Of a stretch of DNA of 12,268 nucleotides, positions 1-6,804 are shown piece by piece. Source of the DNA: Bacteriovoracaceae bacterium (GTDB lineage Bacteria > Bdellovibrionota > UBA1018). Made by a program: the position numbers and the translations under genes. Positions within the stretch are counted from its first letter, which is position 1; each line of letters starts with the position of its first letter. The notes beneath the pieces are model-generated. The model searched no databases. It saw only the letters and a program-made list of their open reading frames with translations, and was not told the DNA's origin. The DNA is taken from the NCBI GenBank assembly GCA_947446835.1, contig CANFHS010000053.1, positions 1 to 12,268 of the forward strand, written 5' to 3'.

Positions 1-874
1 CCCCGCGTGCGGGAGCTCCCGCCCAGGGCGCCACGCCGTAGAGCGAGATGCCGGGCCGGACCACGTCGGTCCATCCGTGCAGCCCGAGCTTGCGGAAATT
101 CCAGATGGCCGAGCTGTTGGCCAGGTGGAAGAACGAGCTGGGCAGCACCGAATCGAGCGTCTGGCGGATCTTGCGGAAGCGCTCGACCTGCTCGCGCGTG
201 CGAGGATTCTCGGGCTCTTCGGCCCGGGCCAGGTGCGAGAGCACGCCCTGGGGCTTCTGGTCGGCAGGAAGCTTCTGCAGCTGGGCGCGCACGCGGTCCA
301 GTCGATCCATCGAAAGGCCCAAGCGGTTCATGCCCGTGTTGAATTTGATCTCGTAGCGCAGCCGTGCCGTCCAGCCTTCGCGATGGAACGCATCCCACGC
401 ATCGTCCGAGGCCAGCACCGGGGTCAGGTGGTGGGCTTCACAGAAGCGGCCGCGCTCCTCGGTCCAGGGCATGGCGCCCGAGAACACGAGGATGGGCACC
501 TTGCGGCCTTTGACTCCCAGGGCTTTCCGAAGATCCCGACCTTCGGCCAAGGTCGCCACACCGAGCCCGTACAGATCGGGCTGGTCCGCCAACACGCGCG
601 CGGCCCAGGCGGCACCGTGCCCGTAGGCGTTGGCCTTGACCATCGGGATGAGCGAAAGGCCCGGGTTCAGGTCGCGGATGGCCAGGTAGTTGGAGCGCAG
701 CACATCGGCGCGACACTCGGCCACCACTCGGCAGCCCGGAGCGGCTTCGGGATCACGGGCGGCTTCGAGGTCCAACGAAGTGCCTTCGCGCAGGCGACGG
801 ATGGCATCGCGCGCGGCCCGGGCATCGTGCTCGGCGGGATCAGCTGGGGTTCGACGTGAGGATCGCATTTTCAT
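1..874 (-). CDS. alr: Alanine racemase (3' end beyond window)
   Basis: PLP-dependent enzyme that interconverts L- and D-alanine in the cytoplasm, supplying D-alanine for peptidoglycan. The minus-strand frame stays open to the window edge and gives 291 residues, against about 360-380 for the family, so the C-terminal domain with its catalytic Tyr is missing. Hallmarks seen: VKANAYGHG with the PLP lysine at about residue 80, KFNTGMNRLG near 170-180, SHLARAEEPE near 210, ANSSA near 252, and RPGISLYG near 273. The ATG at 874 overlaps the end of the upstream sensor gene by 35 bases, suggesting translational coupling. No good Shine-Dalgarno is visible; an in-frame ATG at 868 or a GTG near residue 50 are alternatives. 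The lysine usually lies near residue 35-40, so the chosen start implies about 40 extra N-terminal residues. Family assignment is secure; the start is not. Confidence 0.93.
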   Translation of the reverse strand, partial: MKMRSSRRTPADPAEHDARAARDAIRRLREGTSLDLEAARDPEAAPGCRVVAECRADVLRSNYLAIRDLNPGLSLIPMVKANAYGHGAAWAARVLADQPDLYGLGVATLAEGRDLRKALGVKGRKVPILVFSGAMPWTEERGRFCEAHHLTPVLASDDAWDAFHREGWTARLRYEIKFNTGMNRLGLSMDRLDRVRAQLQKLPADQKPQGVLSHLARAEEPENPRTREQVERFRKIRQTLDSVLPSSFFHLANSSAIWNFRKLGLHGWTDVVRPGISLYGVAPWAGAPARG

Positions 875-2420
875 AGACCAGGCCCGTCGCGCGCATCATT
901 CGACCAAGGTGCTCGCGCTGGTTGAAGCTGTCAACGCCCGACTGGAGAATGACCAACGCGCCCAGCAATCGCGCGCGTCGCGTGGCGCGACCCAGAGGAC
1001 CGAAGCCCGCCAAGGCCCAAGCTTCGAAATGCGCCACCCCGGCCCGTCGCATCAGGACCTGGGCCAGCGGCTCGTGCCCGGTGAGCGGGCTCAGCTCGCC
1101 GCGCGCGAAGTCCTGCTGGATCCGGGTGGTCAGCTCGGGTGAAACCGGGCATGACAAGCCCACGGGCGCCTGACCTTGGGCAAAGCCGCAGTCAGCAGCC
1201 AGCACCAGGGCGTGGAGCCTTTCGTCGTGCAGGAGCACGAGCGCGGGACTGCCGCAGATTTCGGAAGCCACCTCGGCCATCCGGGTGGCCAGAAGGCGCG
1301 GATTCCGCAGCGCCAGCGCTTCCTTCTCGAAACGGTTCACCCGCTCCTCGATGCGCCGGTGCTTTTCGAGCTCATCGCGGAGGGTTTCGAACTGCTCGCG
1401 CAGCCCCTGAAGTTCACGCGACTCCTCGGGACCCAGCCCCGACTCCACCATGCGGCTGCCCACCCGGTGGGCCACAGGCCCAGCGGCCGTGGCACCTGCC
1501 GGAGCGTCCGCGCGCGGAAGTTCCGCCGGTAGGGGCGAAGTCTTCGCGGCTCCACGCCCCAGCGCCAACACCAGGGTTCCTCCCAGCAGCAACAGGCCCA
1601 GCACGAGTGTCCCCAGGCTCCGGGCTCCACGCGTCCAGTCGATCGCCGCAGCCAGCGTCACGTCCTCGACCACGAGCAGGAGCGGGAATCCGCTCAGCCG
1701 CACCGAGGACACCTGCACCGGCAAACGATCCAGGCCCTGGCTCATGAAGGTCCCCGAGGCGCCCGCGCGCAGCGCTTCCACGAACGAACGCGACTCCGAC
1801 ACATCCGCGCCCGCCAGGGCGGCCTGCGAATGCGCCAGAACACGGCCGTCTTCCGTGGCCAGGAAAGCGCGCAGGGAGCCTCCGGCCTCGAGGCCCGAGA
1901 AGAGCGCAAAACTGGAAGAGGGATCCAACCAGGCCACCGCCCAGCGGCTTTCCCCATTGGAACCGGCCTGCGGAAACGCAAGGGCCACTTGGTCCTGGCT
2001 CCTGAGCCAGACCGGAGCCTGGGTTGCCGGTCCTCGTGCCACCTGCGCCAGCGCCGCGCGCGCCTGGGCCCAAGCGGTTTCCTCTTCGACCGGGGAAAGC
2101 GACGGAGCCCCTGGAGTCCGGACCAGATGCTGGGGCGCGCTGCTGCTCGCCCCGCCCAGACCGAGCTGGCCCACCCGCAAGATTCCCGCCTCGGCGCGCA
2201 CGCTGGGCGCCGTGCCGGAGACCAGGGCGGCCGCCTGAACCTGAAGGGTCTCCAGACGTGCGGCGAAGGCGCGCTCCAGGGTGCCGCGCAGCGCCTGCAG
2301 GACCTTGGGGTCGGGGTGAGCCTGGGACTCCTGGAGCTTTCCGCTCGAAACCCAGCCCGCGCCCCCGGCCGCAGCCAAGGCCAGCCCCGTCAAGATGATG
2401 CCGAACCGTTTCAGCCCCAT
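840..2420 (-). CDS. Cache-like / GAF-like membrane sensor protein without visible output domain
   Basis: A 526-residue membrane protein that I do not recognise as a named family. Visible in order: short basic N-terminus, transmembrane helix about 6-24, extracytoplasmic part about 25-267, second hydrophobic helix about 268-288, Ala/Pro-rich linker to about 325, charged coiled-coil stretch about 331-370, and a C-terminal alpha/beta part about 372-522 that looks GAF-like. The outer part contains a stretch (about 185-225) with the look of a Cache/PDC ligand-binding domain: FLATEDGRVLAHS, then a Gly-Asp-Val segment, SFVEAL, and GASGTF. No histidine-kinase, GGDEF, EAL, HD-GYP or methyl-accepting motif follows. 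The ATG at 2420 has a strong ribosome site 8 bases upstream. It overlaps alr at its 3' end, so the two are probably co-transcribed. Topology is well supported; domain names and a sensing role are inference. Confidence 0.8.
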   Translation of the reverse strand: MGLKRFGIILTGLALAAAGGAGWVSSGKLQESQAHPDPKVLQALRGTLERAFAARLETLQVQAAALVSGTAPSVRAEAGILRVGQLGLGGASSSAPQHLVRTPGAPSLSPVEEETAWAQARAALAQVARGPATQAPVWLRSQDQVALAFPQAGSNGESRWAVAWLDPSSSFALFSGLEAGGSLRAFLATEDGRVLAHSQAALAGADVSESRSFVEALRAGASGTFMSQGLDRLPVQVSSVRLSGFPLLLVVEDVTLAAAIDWTRGARSLGTLVLGLLLLGGTLVLALGRGAAKTSPLPAELPRADAPAGATAAGPVAHRVGSRMVESGLGPEESRELQGLREQFETLRDELEKHRRIEERVNRFEKEALALRNPRLLATRMAEVASEICGSPALVLLHDERLHALVLAADCGFAQGQAPVGLSCPVSPELTTRIQQDFARGELSPLTGHEPLAQVLMRRAGVAHFEAWALAGFGPLGRATRRARLLGALVILQSGVDSFNQREHLGRMMRATGLVYENAILTSNPS

Positions 2421-2428
2421 GATATGCT
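2420..2428 (+). promoter_or_regulatory. Candidate extended -10 element for nadB
   Basis: On the plus strand TG-A-TATGCT fits an extended -10 element (TGn followed by a 4/6 match to TATAAT). It ends 9 bases before the nadB ATG, so transcription would begin at or just before the start codon. No convincing -35 hexamer is present, which an extended -10 can tolerate. The element overlaps the start codon of the divergent sensor gene. It is a short motif and could be chance. Confidence 0.3.
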
Positions 2429-2436
2429 CCCCCTCC
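2429..2436 (-). promoter_or_regulatory. Ribosome binding site of the sensor gene
   Basis: On the minus strand GGAGGGGG lies 8 bases before the ATG at 2420. It occupies nearly half of the 17-base gap to the divergent nadB start, which itself has no such site. Confidence 0.75.
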
Positions 2437-2437
2437 G

Positions 2438-4072
2438 ATGGTAGCCAGAACCGGCCGCACGCCTCAAGTGCTCATCCTGGGAACCGGCATCGCGGGGCTG
2501 AGCGCGGCCCTGAAGTTCGCCGACTCGGGCGCCGAGGTGACCCTGATCTGCAAGGCCGACCGGGCCGAGGGCGCCACCCGCTACGCCCAGGGCGGCATCG
2601 CGTCGGTCTGGTCCAAGCAGGACAGCTTCGAGGCGCACCAGCGCGACACCTTGGACGCCGGCGCCGGCCTTTGCGACGAGCGCATCGTGGAGCTGTGCGT
2701 GCGCGAGGGCCCGGACCGGGTGCGCGAGCTGATCGACCTGGGAGTGAAGTTCACCCGGCGCGCGGGAGCCGAGCGGGGCGCCGACCCGGCCGAAGTCTTT
2801 GACCTGCACCGCGAGGGCGGCCACGGGCAGCGGCGCATCCTCCATGCGGACGACCTGACGGGCTGGGAGATCGAGCGCGCGCTGCTGGAAAAAACCGGCG
2901 TCCATCCGCGCATCCGTCTGCTCGAACGCCACGTGGCCATCGACCTGGTCACCGAGGGCAAGCTGTTCCGGCGCTGGCGCAAGCCCGGTCGCTGCCTGGG
3001 CGCCTACGTGCTGGACGAGACCTCCGGCAAGATCTCGGCTTTTGCCGCCGACATCACGGTCATTGCCACTGGCGGCGCGGGCAAGGTTTACCTGTACACC
3101 TCGAACCCCGACACGGCCACGGGCGACGGCATCGCCATGGCCCACCGGGCAGGTGCCCGCGTGGGGAACCTCGAGTTCGTGCAGTTCCACCCCACGTGCC
3201 TCTACCACCCGGGCGCGCGCACTTTTCTCATCTCGGAGGCGCTTCGCGGAGAAGGCGCCGTGCTGCGGAACCTGAAGGGCGAGGCGTTCCTGGAGCGCCA
3301 CCACCCCATGGGTTCGCTGGCCCCGCGCGACATCGTGGCGCGCGCCATCGACTTCGAAATGAAGCGCACCGGCGATCGCCACGTGCTGCTGGACTGCTCG
3401 CCCATCTCGCCGGAGGATATGCGAACCAAGTTCCCAAACATCCTGGAAGCCTGCCTGAAGTTCGGAATCGACCCGACTCACCAGCCCATTCCGGTGGTGC
3501 CGGCCGCGCATTACACCTGCGGTGGCGTGCTGGTCGACGAGAACGCCCGCACCACGATCGACGGCCTGTACGCCATCGGCGAAGCCGCTTGCACCGGCCT
3601 GCATGGCGCCAACCGCCTGGCCTCCAACTCGCTGCTCGAAGGGGTGGTCTTTGCCCACCGCGCCGCGCACCACGCGCTGCGGGAGACGCCGTTCGACGCT
3701 TCGCTGGCGCAGGTGCCGCCTCCGCTTCCCGAGTGGGACCATGGCCAGGCCGTGGCGCCCGAGGAGGGAATCGACATCGCGGCCAACTGGCTCGAGATCC
3801 GGAGCCTGATGTGGAACTACGTGGGAATCGTGCGCACCAACCGCAGGCTGGAACGCGCCAAACGCCGGCTCGACCTGCTGCGAGCCGAGATCCATGCCTA
3901 CTACTGGAACACGCTCCTCAGCCGCGACCTGATCGAGCTCAGGAACCTTTTGGAGGTGGCCGACCTGATCGTGACTTGCGCCCTGGGCCGCAAGGAAAGC
4001 CGCGGCCTGCACCACACGCTCGACCACCCCGAACGCGACGACGTGCACTTCCGACGCAATACGGTGATCTGA
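2438..4072 (+). CDS. nadB: L-aspartate oxidase
   Basis: FAD flavoenzyme that oxidises L-aspartate to iminoaspartate, the first step of de novo NAD synthesis, handing its product to quinolinate synthase NadA. Its 544 residues match the usual family length of about 540. Seen: FAD-binding GTGIAG at 15-20, RYAQGGIA at 48-55, QFHPTCLYHPGA at 249-260, the substrate-binding Arg270 in SEALRGEGA, PAAHYTCGGV at 355-364, HGANRLASNSLLEG at 389-402 and the C-terminal ESRGLHHTLDHPER. These distinguish NadB from succinate dehydrogenase and fumarate reductase flavoproteins. No nadA or nadC lies in the window. The ATG is the only sensible start; the next in-frame candidate, GTG at 2468, would cut into the FAD strand. 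No Shine-Dalgarno precedes the ATG, and the divergent gene starts 17 bases away, so a leaderless transcript is possible. Confidence 0.96.
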   Translation: MVARTGRTPQVLILGTGIAGLSAALKFADSGAEVTLICKADRAEGATRYAQGGIASVWSKQDSFEAHQRDTLDAGAGLCDERIVELCVREGPDRVRELIDLGVKFTRRAGAERGADPAEVFDLHREGGHGQRRILHADDLTGWEIERALLEKTGVHPRIRLLERHVAIDLVTEGKLFRRWRKPGRCLGAYVLDETSGKISAFAADITVIATGGAGKVYLYTSNPDTATGDGIAMAHRAGARVGNLEFVQFHPTCLYHPGARTFLISEALRGEGAVLRNLKGEAFLERHHPMGSLAPRDIVARAIDFEMKRTGDRHVLLDCSPISPEDMRTKFPNILEACLKFGIDPTHQPIPVVPAAHYTCGGVLVDENARTTIDGLYAIGEAACTGLHGANRLASNSLLEGVVFAHRAAHHALRETPFDASLAQVPPPLPEWDHGQAVAPEEGIDIAANWLEIRSLMWNYVGIVRTNRRLERAKRRLDLLRAEIHAYYWNTLLSRDLIELRNLLEVADLIVTCALGRKESRGLHHTLDHPERDDVHFRRNTVI

Positions 4073-4085
4073 GGCGGGACCTCAG
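4069..4085. other. Inverted repeat spanning both convergent stop codons
   Basis: CTGAGG (4069-4074) and CCTCAG (4080-4085) form a perfect 6-base-pair stem with a 5-base loop. The stem contains the TGA of nadB and the TGA of pyrE. There is no T-run on either side, so it does not look like a standard intrinsic terminator, although nothing else in the 9-base gap could end transcription. It may be chance. Confidence 0.35.
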
Positions 4086-4636
4086 CCCTTGCGGACTTCG
4101 TCGAGCGTGAGCAGCCGGTAGAACGGCACGCCCGCCTTTTCGAAAGCCTGGCGCCCGCCCTGCTCGCGGTCCACCACGGTCAGCACGCCCGCGCAGCGGT
4201 ACCCCGCCTCACGGATGCGCTGCACCGCCTGCAACGCCGATCCCCCCGTCGTGGTCACGTCCTCCAGGACCAGCAGGTTACCGCCCATCCTCAGGTTCTC
4301 GGTGCCTTCCAGGAAGCGTCCGGTGCCATGACCCTTGGCTTCCTTGCGCACGATGTAGGCGGGCCAGAAATACCCGGCCTTGTGACCCGCCAACGACACG
4401 GCGGTGGCGATGGGGTCCGCCCCCAGCGTGAGCCCGCCCACGCCGTCCAGCTGCAACCCCAGCTCGCGGATCAGCGCCACGGCCTCGCGACCCACCCGCT
4501 CCGCGCCCTCGGGGTGCAGCGTGGTGGCCTTGAGGTCCACGTAGAAGCTGCTCTTCTGGCCCGAAGCCAGGGTGAAGTCGCCTTCGCGGTAACTGAGTCG
4601 ACGGACCAGGGAAGCCAGCTCGGTGCGGGTGCTCAT
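4082..4636 (-). CDS. pyrE: Orotate phosphoribosyltransferase
   Basis: Transfers ribose-5-phosphate from PRPP to orotate to make OMP, the fifth step of pyrimidine synthesis, in the cytoplasm. The product is 184 residues, shorter than the 213 of E. coli but within the range of bacterial PyrE proteins. Seen: FTLASGQKSSFYVD at 21-34 (orotate/PRPP contact region), the flexible catalytic loop VRKEAKGHGTG at 96-106 with its Lys and His residues, and the PRPP signature LVLEDVTTTGGSAL at 122-135 with adjacent acidic residues. The ATG shares bases with the TGA of the upstream hydrolase (ATGA), and GGAG sits 4 bases before it, so it is probably translationally coupled as the last gene of the PilZ-hydrolase-pyrE operon. 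A stand-alone pyrE among other pyrimidine genes would be more usual, and none are near here. Confidence 0.95.
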   Translation of the reverse strand: MSTRTELASLVRRLSYREGDFTLASGQKSSFYVDLKATTLHPEGAERVGREAVALIRELGLQLDGVGGLTLGADPIATAVSLAGHKAGYFWPAYIVRKEAKGHGTGRFLEGTENLRMGGNLLVLEDVTTTGGSALQAVQRIREAGYRCAGVLTVVDREQGGRQAFEKAGVPFYRLLTLDEVRKG

Positions 4637-5544
4637 TTTTCTCCAGAATGACTGCGGATCCAGGAACCGATATCCTGGAACACCTGCTCCCGATCCAGGT
4701 CGTTCATGGGCTCGTGCAGGCTGTTTTCGAAAGTCCGCAGACGCTTATCACGGTGCTTGAGCTCGCGGTAGAAGGTCTGGGTCACCTCGGGGTCCACGAT
4801 GGGATCGGCCAAGGGAACGATGACCTGCAGGGGGACCTGGATGCCTTCGTGGCGCGACCGGGTGTCCTTCCAGGCGGCCTGCATCGACCCGTAAAACCGC
4901 GGAGTCATCTTGTCGTGCACCAGCCGGTCCTTCTGGTAGGCCTCGACGACTTCCGGAATGCGCGACAGCCCCGAAGAATCCAGCGCCGTCGGAATCTGGA
5001 GCGTGCCCCACACGTGCTCCAGCACGTTCGCGGCGAGCTTCTTCACCACCGGCACCTTGGCCTTGACCGCCAGGAAAGGCGCCGTGACCGTGGCCGAGGC
5101 AAACGGAATGGTGTTCCGGAAAAGCAGCCGGAGCGCGATGTGCCCGCCCAGGCTGTGCCCCAGCAGATGCAGCTCGGCACGGCCACCGAAGCGGTCTTCC
5201 AGGCGCTTCTTGAGCCGCAGGGCTGCCGCCTCGGCGTCATCGACCAGCTGGTCAAACCGCTCGGCGTGACCCCGCAGGCCTTCGCTGCGGCCATGGCCGC
5301 GATGATCGGGAATCAGGATGGCCTCGACCCCACCGGACTGCTTCAGCAACGGGGCGTAGGGCGCGTAACGACCTCCATGCTCGCCGTGCCCATGCAGAAC
5401 CAGAAGACCCACGGGCCTCGTCCAGGGCTCGGAGTGCTGAAAGCGCGAAAAGAGCTTCAGCTTCCCATCGGCGCTGGGAAAACTTTCCCACTCGGGCACA
5501 AAGCCTGCCGGGGCCACGTCGGGGGCCAGGTGCAGCTCAGACAT
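4633..5544 (-). CDS. Alpha/beta hydrolase, monoacylglycerol lipase / lysophospholipase-like
   Basis: A 303-residue hydrolase of the Hydrolase_4 (monoacylglycerol lipase, PldB-like) group. Seen: LHGHGEHGGRY at 50-60, which forms the oxyanion-hole region, DHRGHGRSEG at 80-89, the nucleophile elbow GHSLGG with Ser131, the probable catalytic Asp247 in PLADPIVDP, and catalytic His277 in NSLHEPM. The full triad is therefore intact. No signal peptide or membrane helix is seen, so it is probably cytoplasmic. The likely chemistry is hydrolysis of monoacylglycerol or lysophospholipid esters; the actual substrate cannot be read from sequence. The ATG at 5544 has AGGAG 6 bases upstream and overlaps the PilZ gene stop by 8 bases. 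The 3' end overlaps pyrE by 4 bases, which places it in the middle of a tightly packed operon. Confidence 0.88.
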   Translation of the reverse strand: MSELHLAPDVAPAGFVPEWESFPSADGKLKLFSRFQHSEPWTRPVGLLVLHGHGEHGGRYAPYAPLLKQSGGVEAILIPDHRGHGRSEGLRGHAERFDQLVDDAEAAALRLKKRLEDRFGGRAELHLLGHSLGGHIALRLLFRNTIPFASATVTAPFLAVKAKVPVVKKLAANVLEHVWGTLQIPTALDSSGLSRIPEVVEAYQKDRLVHDKMTPRFYGSMQAAWKDTRSRHEGIQVPLQVIVPLADPIVDPEVTQTFYRELKHRDKRLRTFENSLHEPMNDLDREQVFQDIGSWIRSHSGEK

Positions 5545-6607
5545 CGGTCACTCCTGCTTCTGCCAGCCGCTCGGCGCCGGCTTCGATTTCGTCGAGGTGC
5601 TTCTGCTCCACACCCACGTAGTCCTCGATCGAGCGCCGGGCGTCGCCCCGGAGCCGATCAAAACGGAAGCTGAAACCCCGGCCGTCCTCCAGGATGCGCA
5701 CGATCACCCCCTGGGCCACGAAGGGGCGGATGCGCGGCTCGGAGGAGTCGCTGGCCGGGCTCACGTTCAGGCGGATGCGGGCGCCGATGCCACCCGGCAG
5801 GTGGTCGGTGAGCACCTGCATTCCGCCCACGCTCACGTCGCGGCACATGGCCACCACGACCTTCGCTTCTTCGTCGCCGGCCATCAGGATGCGCGCCACG
5901 AGTGGCATGCGCGGGGCCGCGCGGAGCTCCGAAGGCCTGCCACGGGGCGCTGCCCGCCGTTCCACGAAGCCCGTGATCTCGGGCGCCGGGGCCACGGGAA
6001 GCTGCGGCCCCGCGGGAGCGCCGGGACGCTGGGGCGCCGCCTGCGCGCGCGCGCGGCGGCTTTCCTCGACGGCCTCGCCAAAGGCCACGAGTTTTTCAAG
6101 TTTTTCCCAGTTCCCCATGCCGTCGCGCCAGCCGTACACGCGGCCGTGGATCTTGCCGATGCGAAGAAAGCGGCTGATCTCGTCGGCCGAGAACGGGCCG
6201 AACTGGGTGTCGTTGTAATAGAGGAACCACTCGCGGTCGTCCTCCAGGTTCCCTTCCGGCAGCTCAGCCCGGAGGTCGGAACCGGACGGAGGCGCGGGGG
6301 CTCGCCCCAGCTGGGCCTTCCGCACCTCAGGCGCCCGTGCGGCCGCCTCGGCTTCGGCCTTGAGGCGCGCAGCGATCGAAGTCTGCGGCTTGCCGGGTAC
6401 GGCCGCCTGGAACATCGGCACATCGCAGAGCCGCTGCCAGTCTGCCTGGCCTTCGGTCCAAACGTAATGGGCCCAGGAAAGCTCCTGGGACTGGATCTTT
6501 TCGTGGACTTCGGCTGCGGTCAATGGCCCCAGCCAACGGTCTCCCTGGGCCACGTACCACCGGGCCCCCTGCTCCCCTTCGAAAAAAACCCCACCGGTAT
6601 TTTCCAT
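5537..6607 (-). CDS. GYF_2-GYF_2-PilZ domain protein
   Basis: A 356-residue soluble protein and probable c-di-GMP receptor. Two GYF_2 (DUF4339-type) modules are visible: about 15-66, with RWYVAQGDRWLGPL and a following Trp-rich end, and about 124-176, with REWFLYYNDTQFGPFS and GWRDGMGNWEKL. An Ala/Pro-rich linker (180-215) leads to a PilZ domain at about 228-330. The c-di-GMP motifs are intact: RxxxR at Arg229-Arg233 and DxSxxG at Asp257, Ser259, Gly262. A second RAAPR lies at 218-222. I chose the ATG at 6607 because GYF_2 begins soon after it and GGGG lies a few bases upstream; an in-frame TTG at 6700 would add 31 residues with no domain character. It heads the operon with the hydrolase and pyrE. 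GYF_2 modules probably bind a partner protein, but the partner is unknown. Confidence 0.88.
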   Translation of the reverse strand: MENTGGVFFEGEQGARWYVAQGDRWLGPLTAAEVHEKIQSQELSWAHYVWTEGQADWQRLCDVPMFQAAVPGKPQTSIAARLKAEAEAAARAPEVRKAQLGRAPAPPSGSDLRAELPEGNLEDDREWFLYYNDTQFGPFSADEISRFLRIGKIHGRVYGWRDGMGNWEKLEKLVAFGEAVEESRRARAQAAPQRPGAPAGPQLPVAPAPEITGFVERRAAPRGRPSELRAAPRMPLVARILMAGDEEAKVVVAMCRDVSVGGMQVLTDHLPGGIGARIRLNVSPASDSSEPRIRPFVAQGVIVRILEDGRGFSFRFDRLRGDARRSIEDYVGVEQKHLDEIEAGAERLAEAGVTDV

Positions 6608-6804
6608 AGTCCCCAAACTCGATTTTCCCACTGTCCAAGGTTTGGTCAGCCGTCGCAAGGAAACGATTCGACCGACCCCCCGGTCCAGTCCTTGAGGCAA
6701 AACCTAGCCTCCAAACCCTTGAAATCCAAGCCAGAAGATTCCTCCTTTCATTTCGTGAAGCTGGCATCTCCTTTGCGATATAGGCCGTCTGAGAGAGACC
6801 CCCT
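6608..6804. promoter_or_regulatory. Divergent intergenic region between the PilZ operon and the VWA lipoprotein gene
   Basis: These 197 bases separate two outward-facing genes and must hold both promoters. On the plus strand a TATA-bearing box (GATATAGG, 6777-6784) lies about 20 bases before the ATG at 6805 and could be a -10 element, but I see no convincing -35 upstream of it. On the minus strand a TGGACA close to the PilZ start resembles a -35, but lacks a properly spaced -10. The segment around 6695-6775 is visibly more A/T-rich than the genes. No repeat, small gene or terminator was found. Confidence 0.4.

Noticed and set aside
77..859. A 260-codon plus-strand frame at the left edge
   Set aside because: The opposite strand encodes clear alanine racemase motifs throughout this stretch, so the plus-strand frame is antisense noise.
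2411..4048. A 545-codon open frame antisense to nadB
   Set aside because: Its translation has no recognisable motif, and nadB on the other strand is a complete, motif-rich gene. Long antisense frames are expected in GC-rich DNA.
6640..6665. TGGACA as a -35 box for the PilZ operon
   Set aside because: A 5/6 match, but no -10 element lies 16-18 bases downstream.
6608..6700. A longer PilZ protein starting at TTG 6700
   Set aside because: The extra 31 residues show no domain or signal character, no ribosome site precedes the TTG, and the ATG at 6607 lies at the right distance from the first GYF_2 module.
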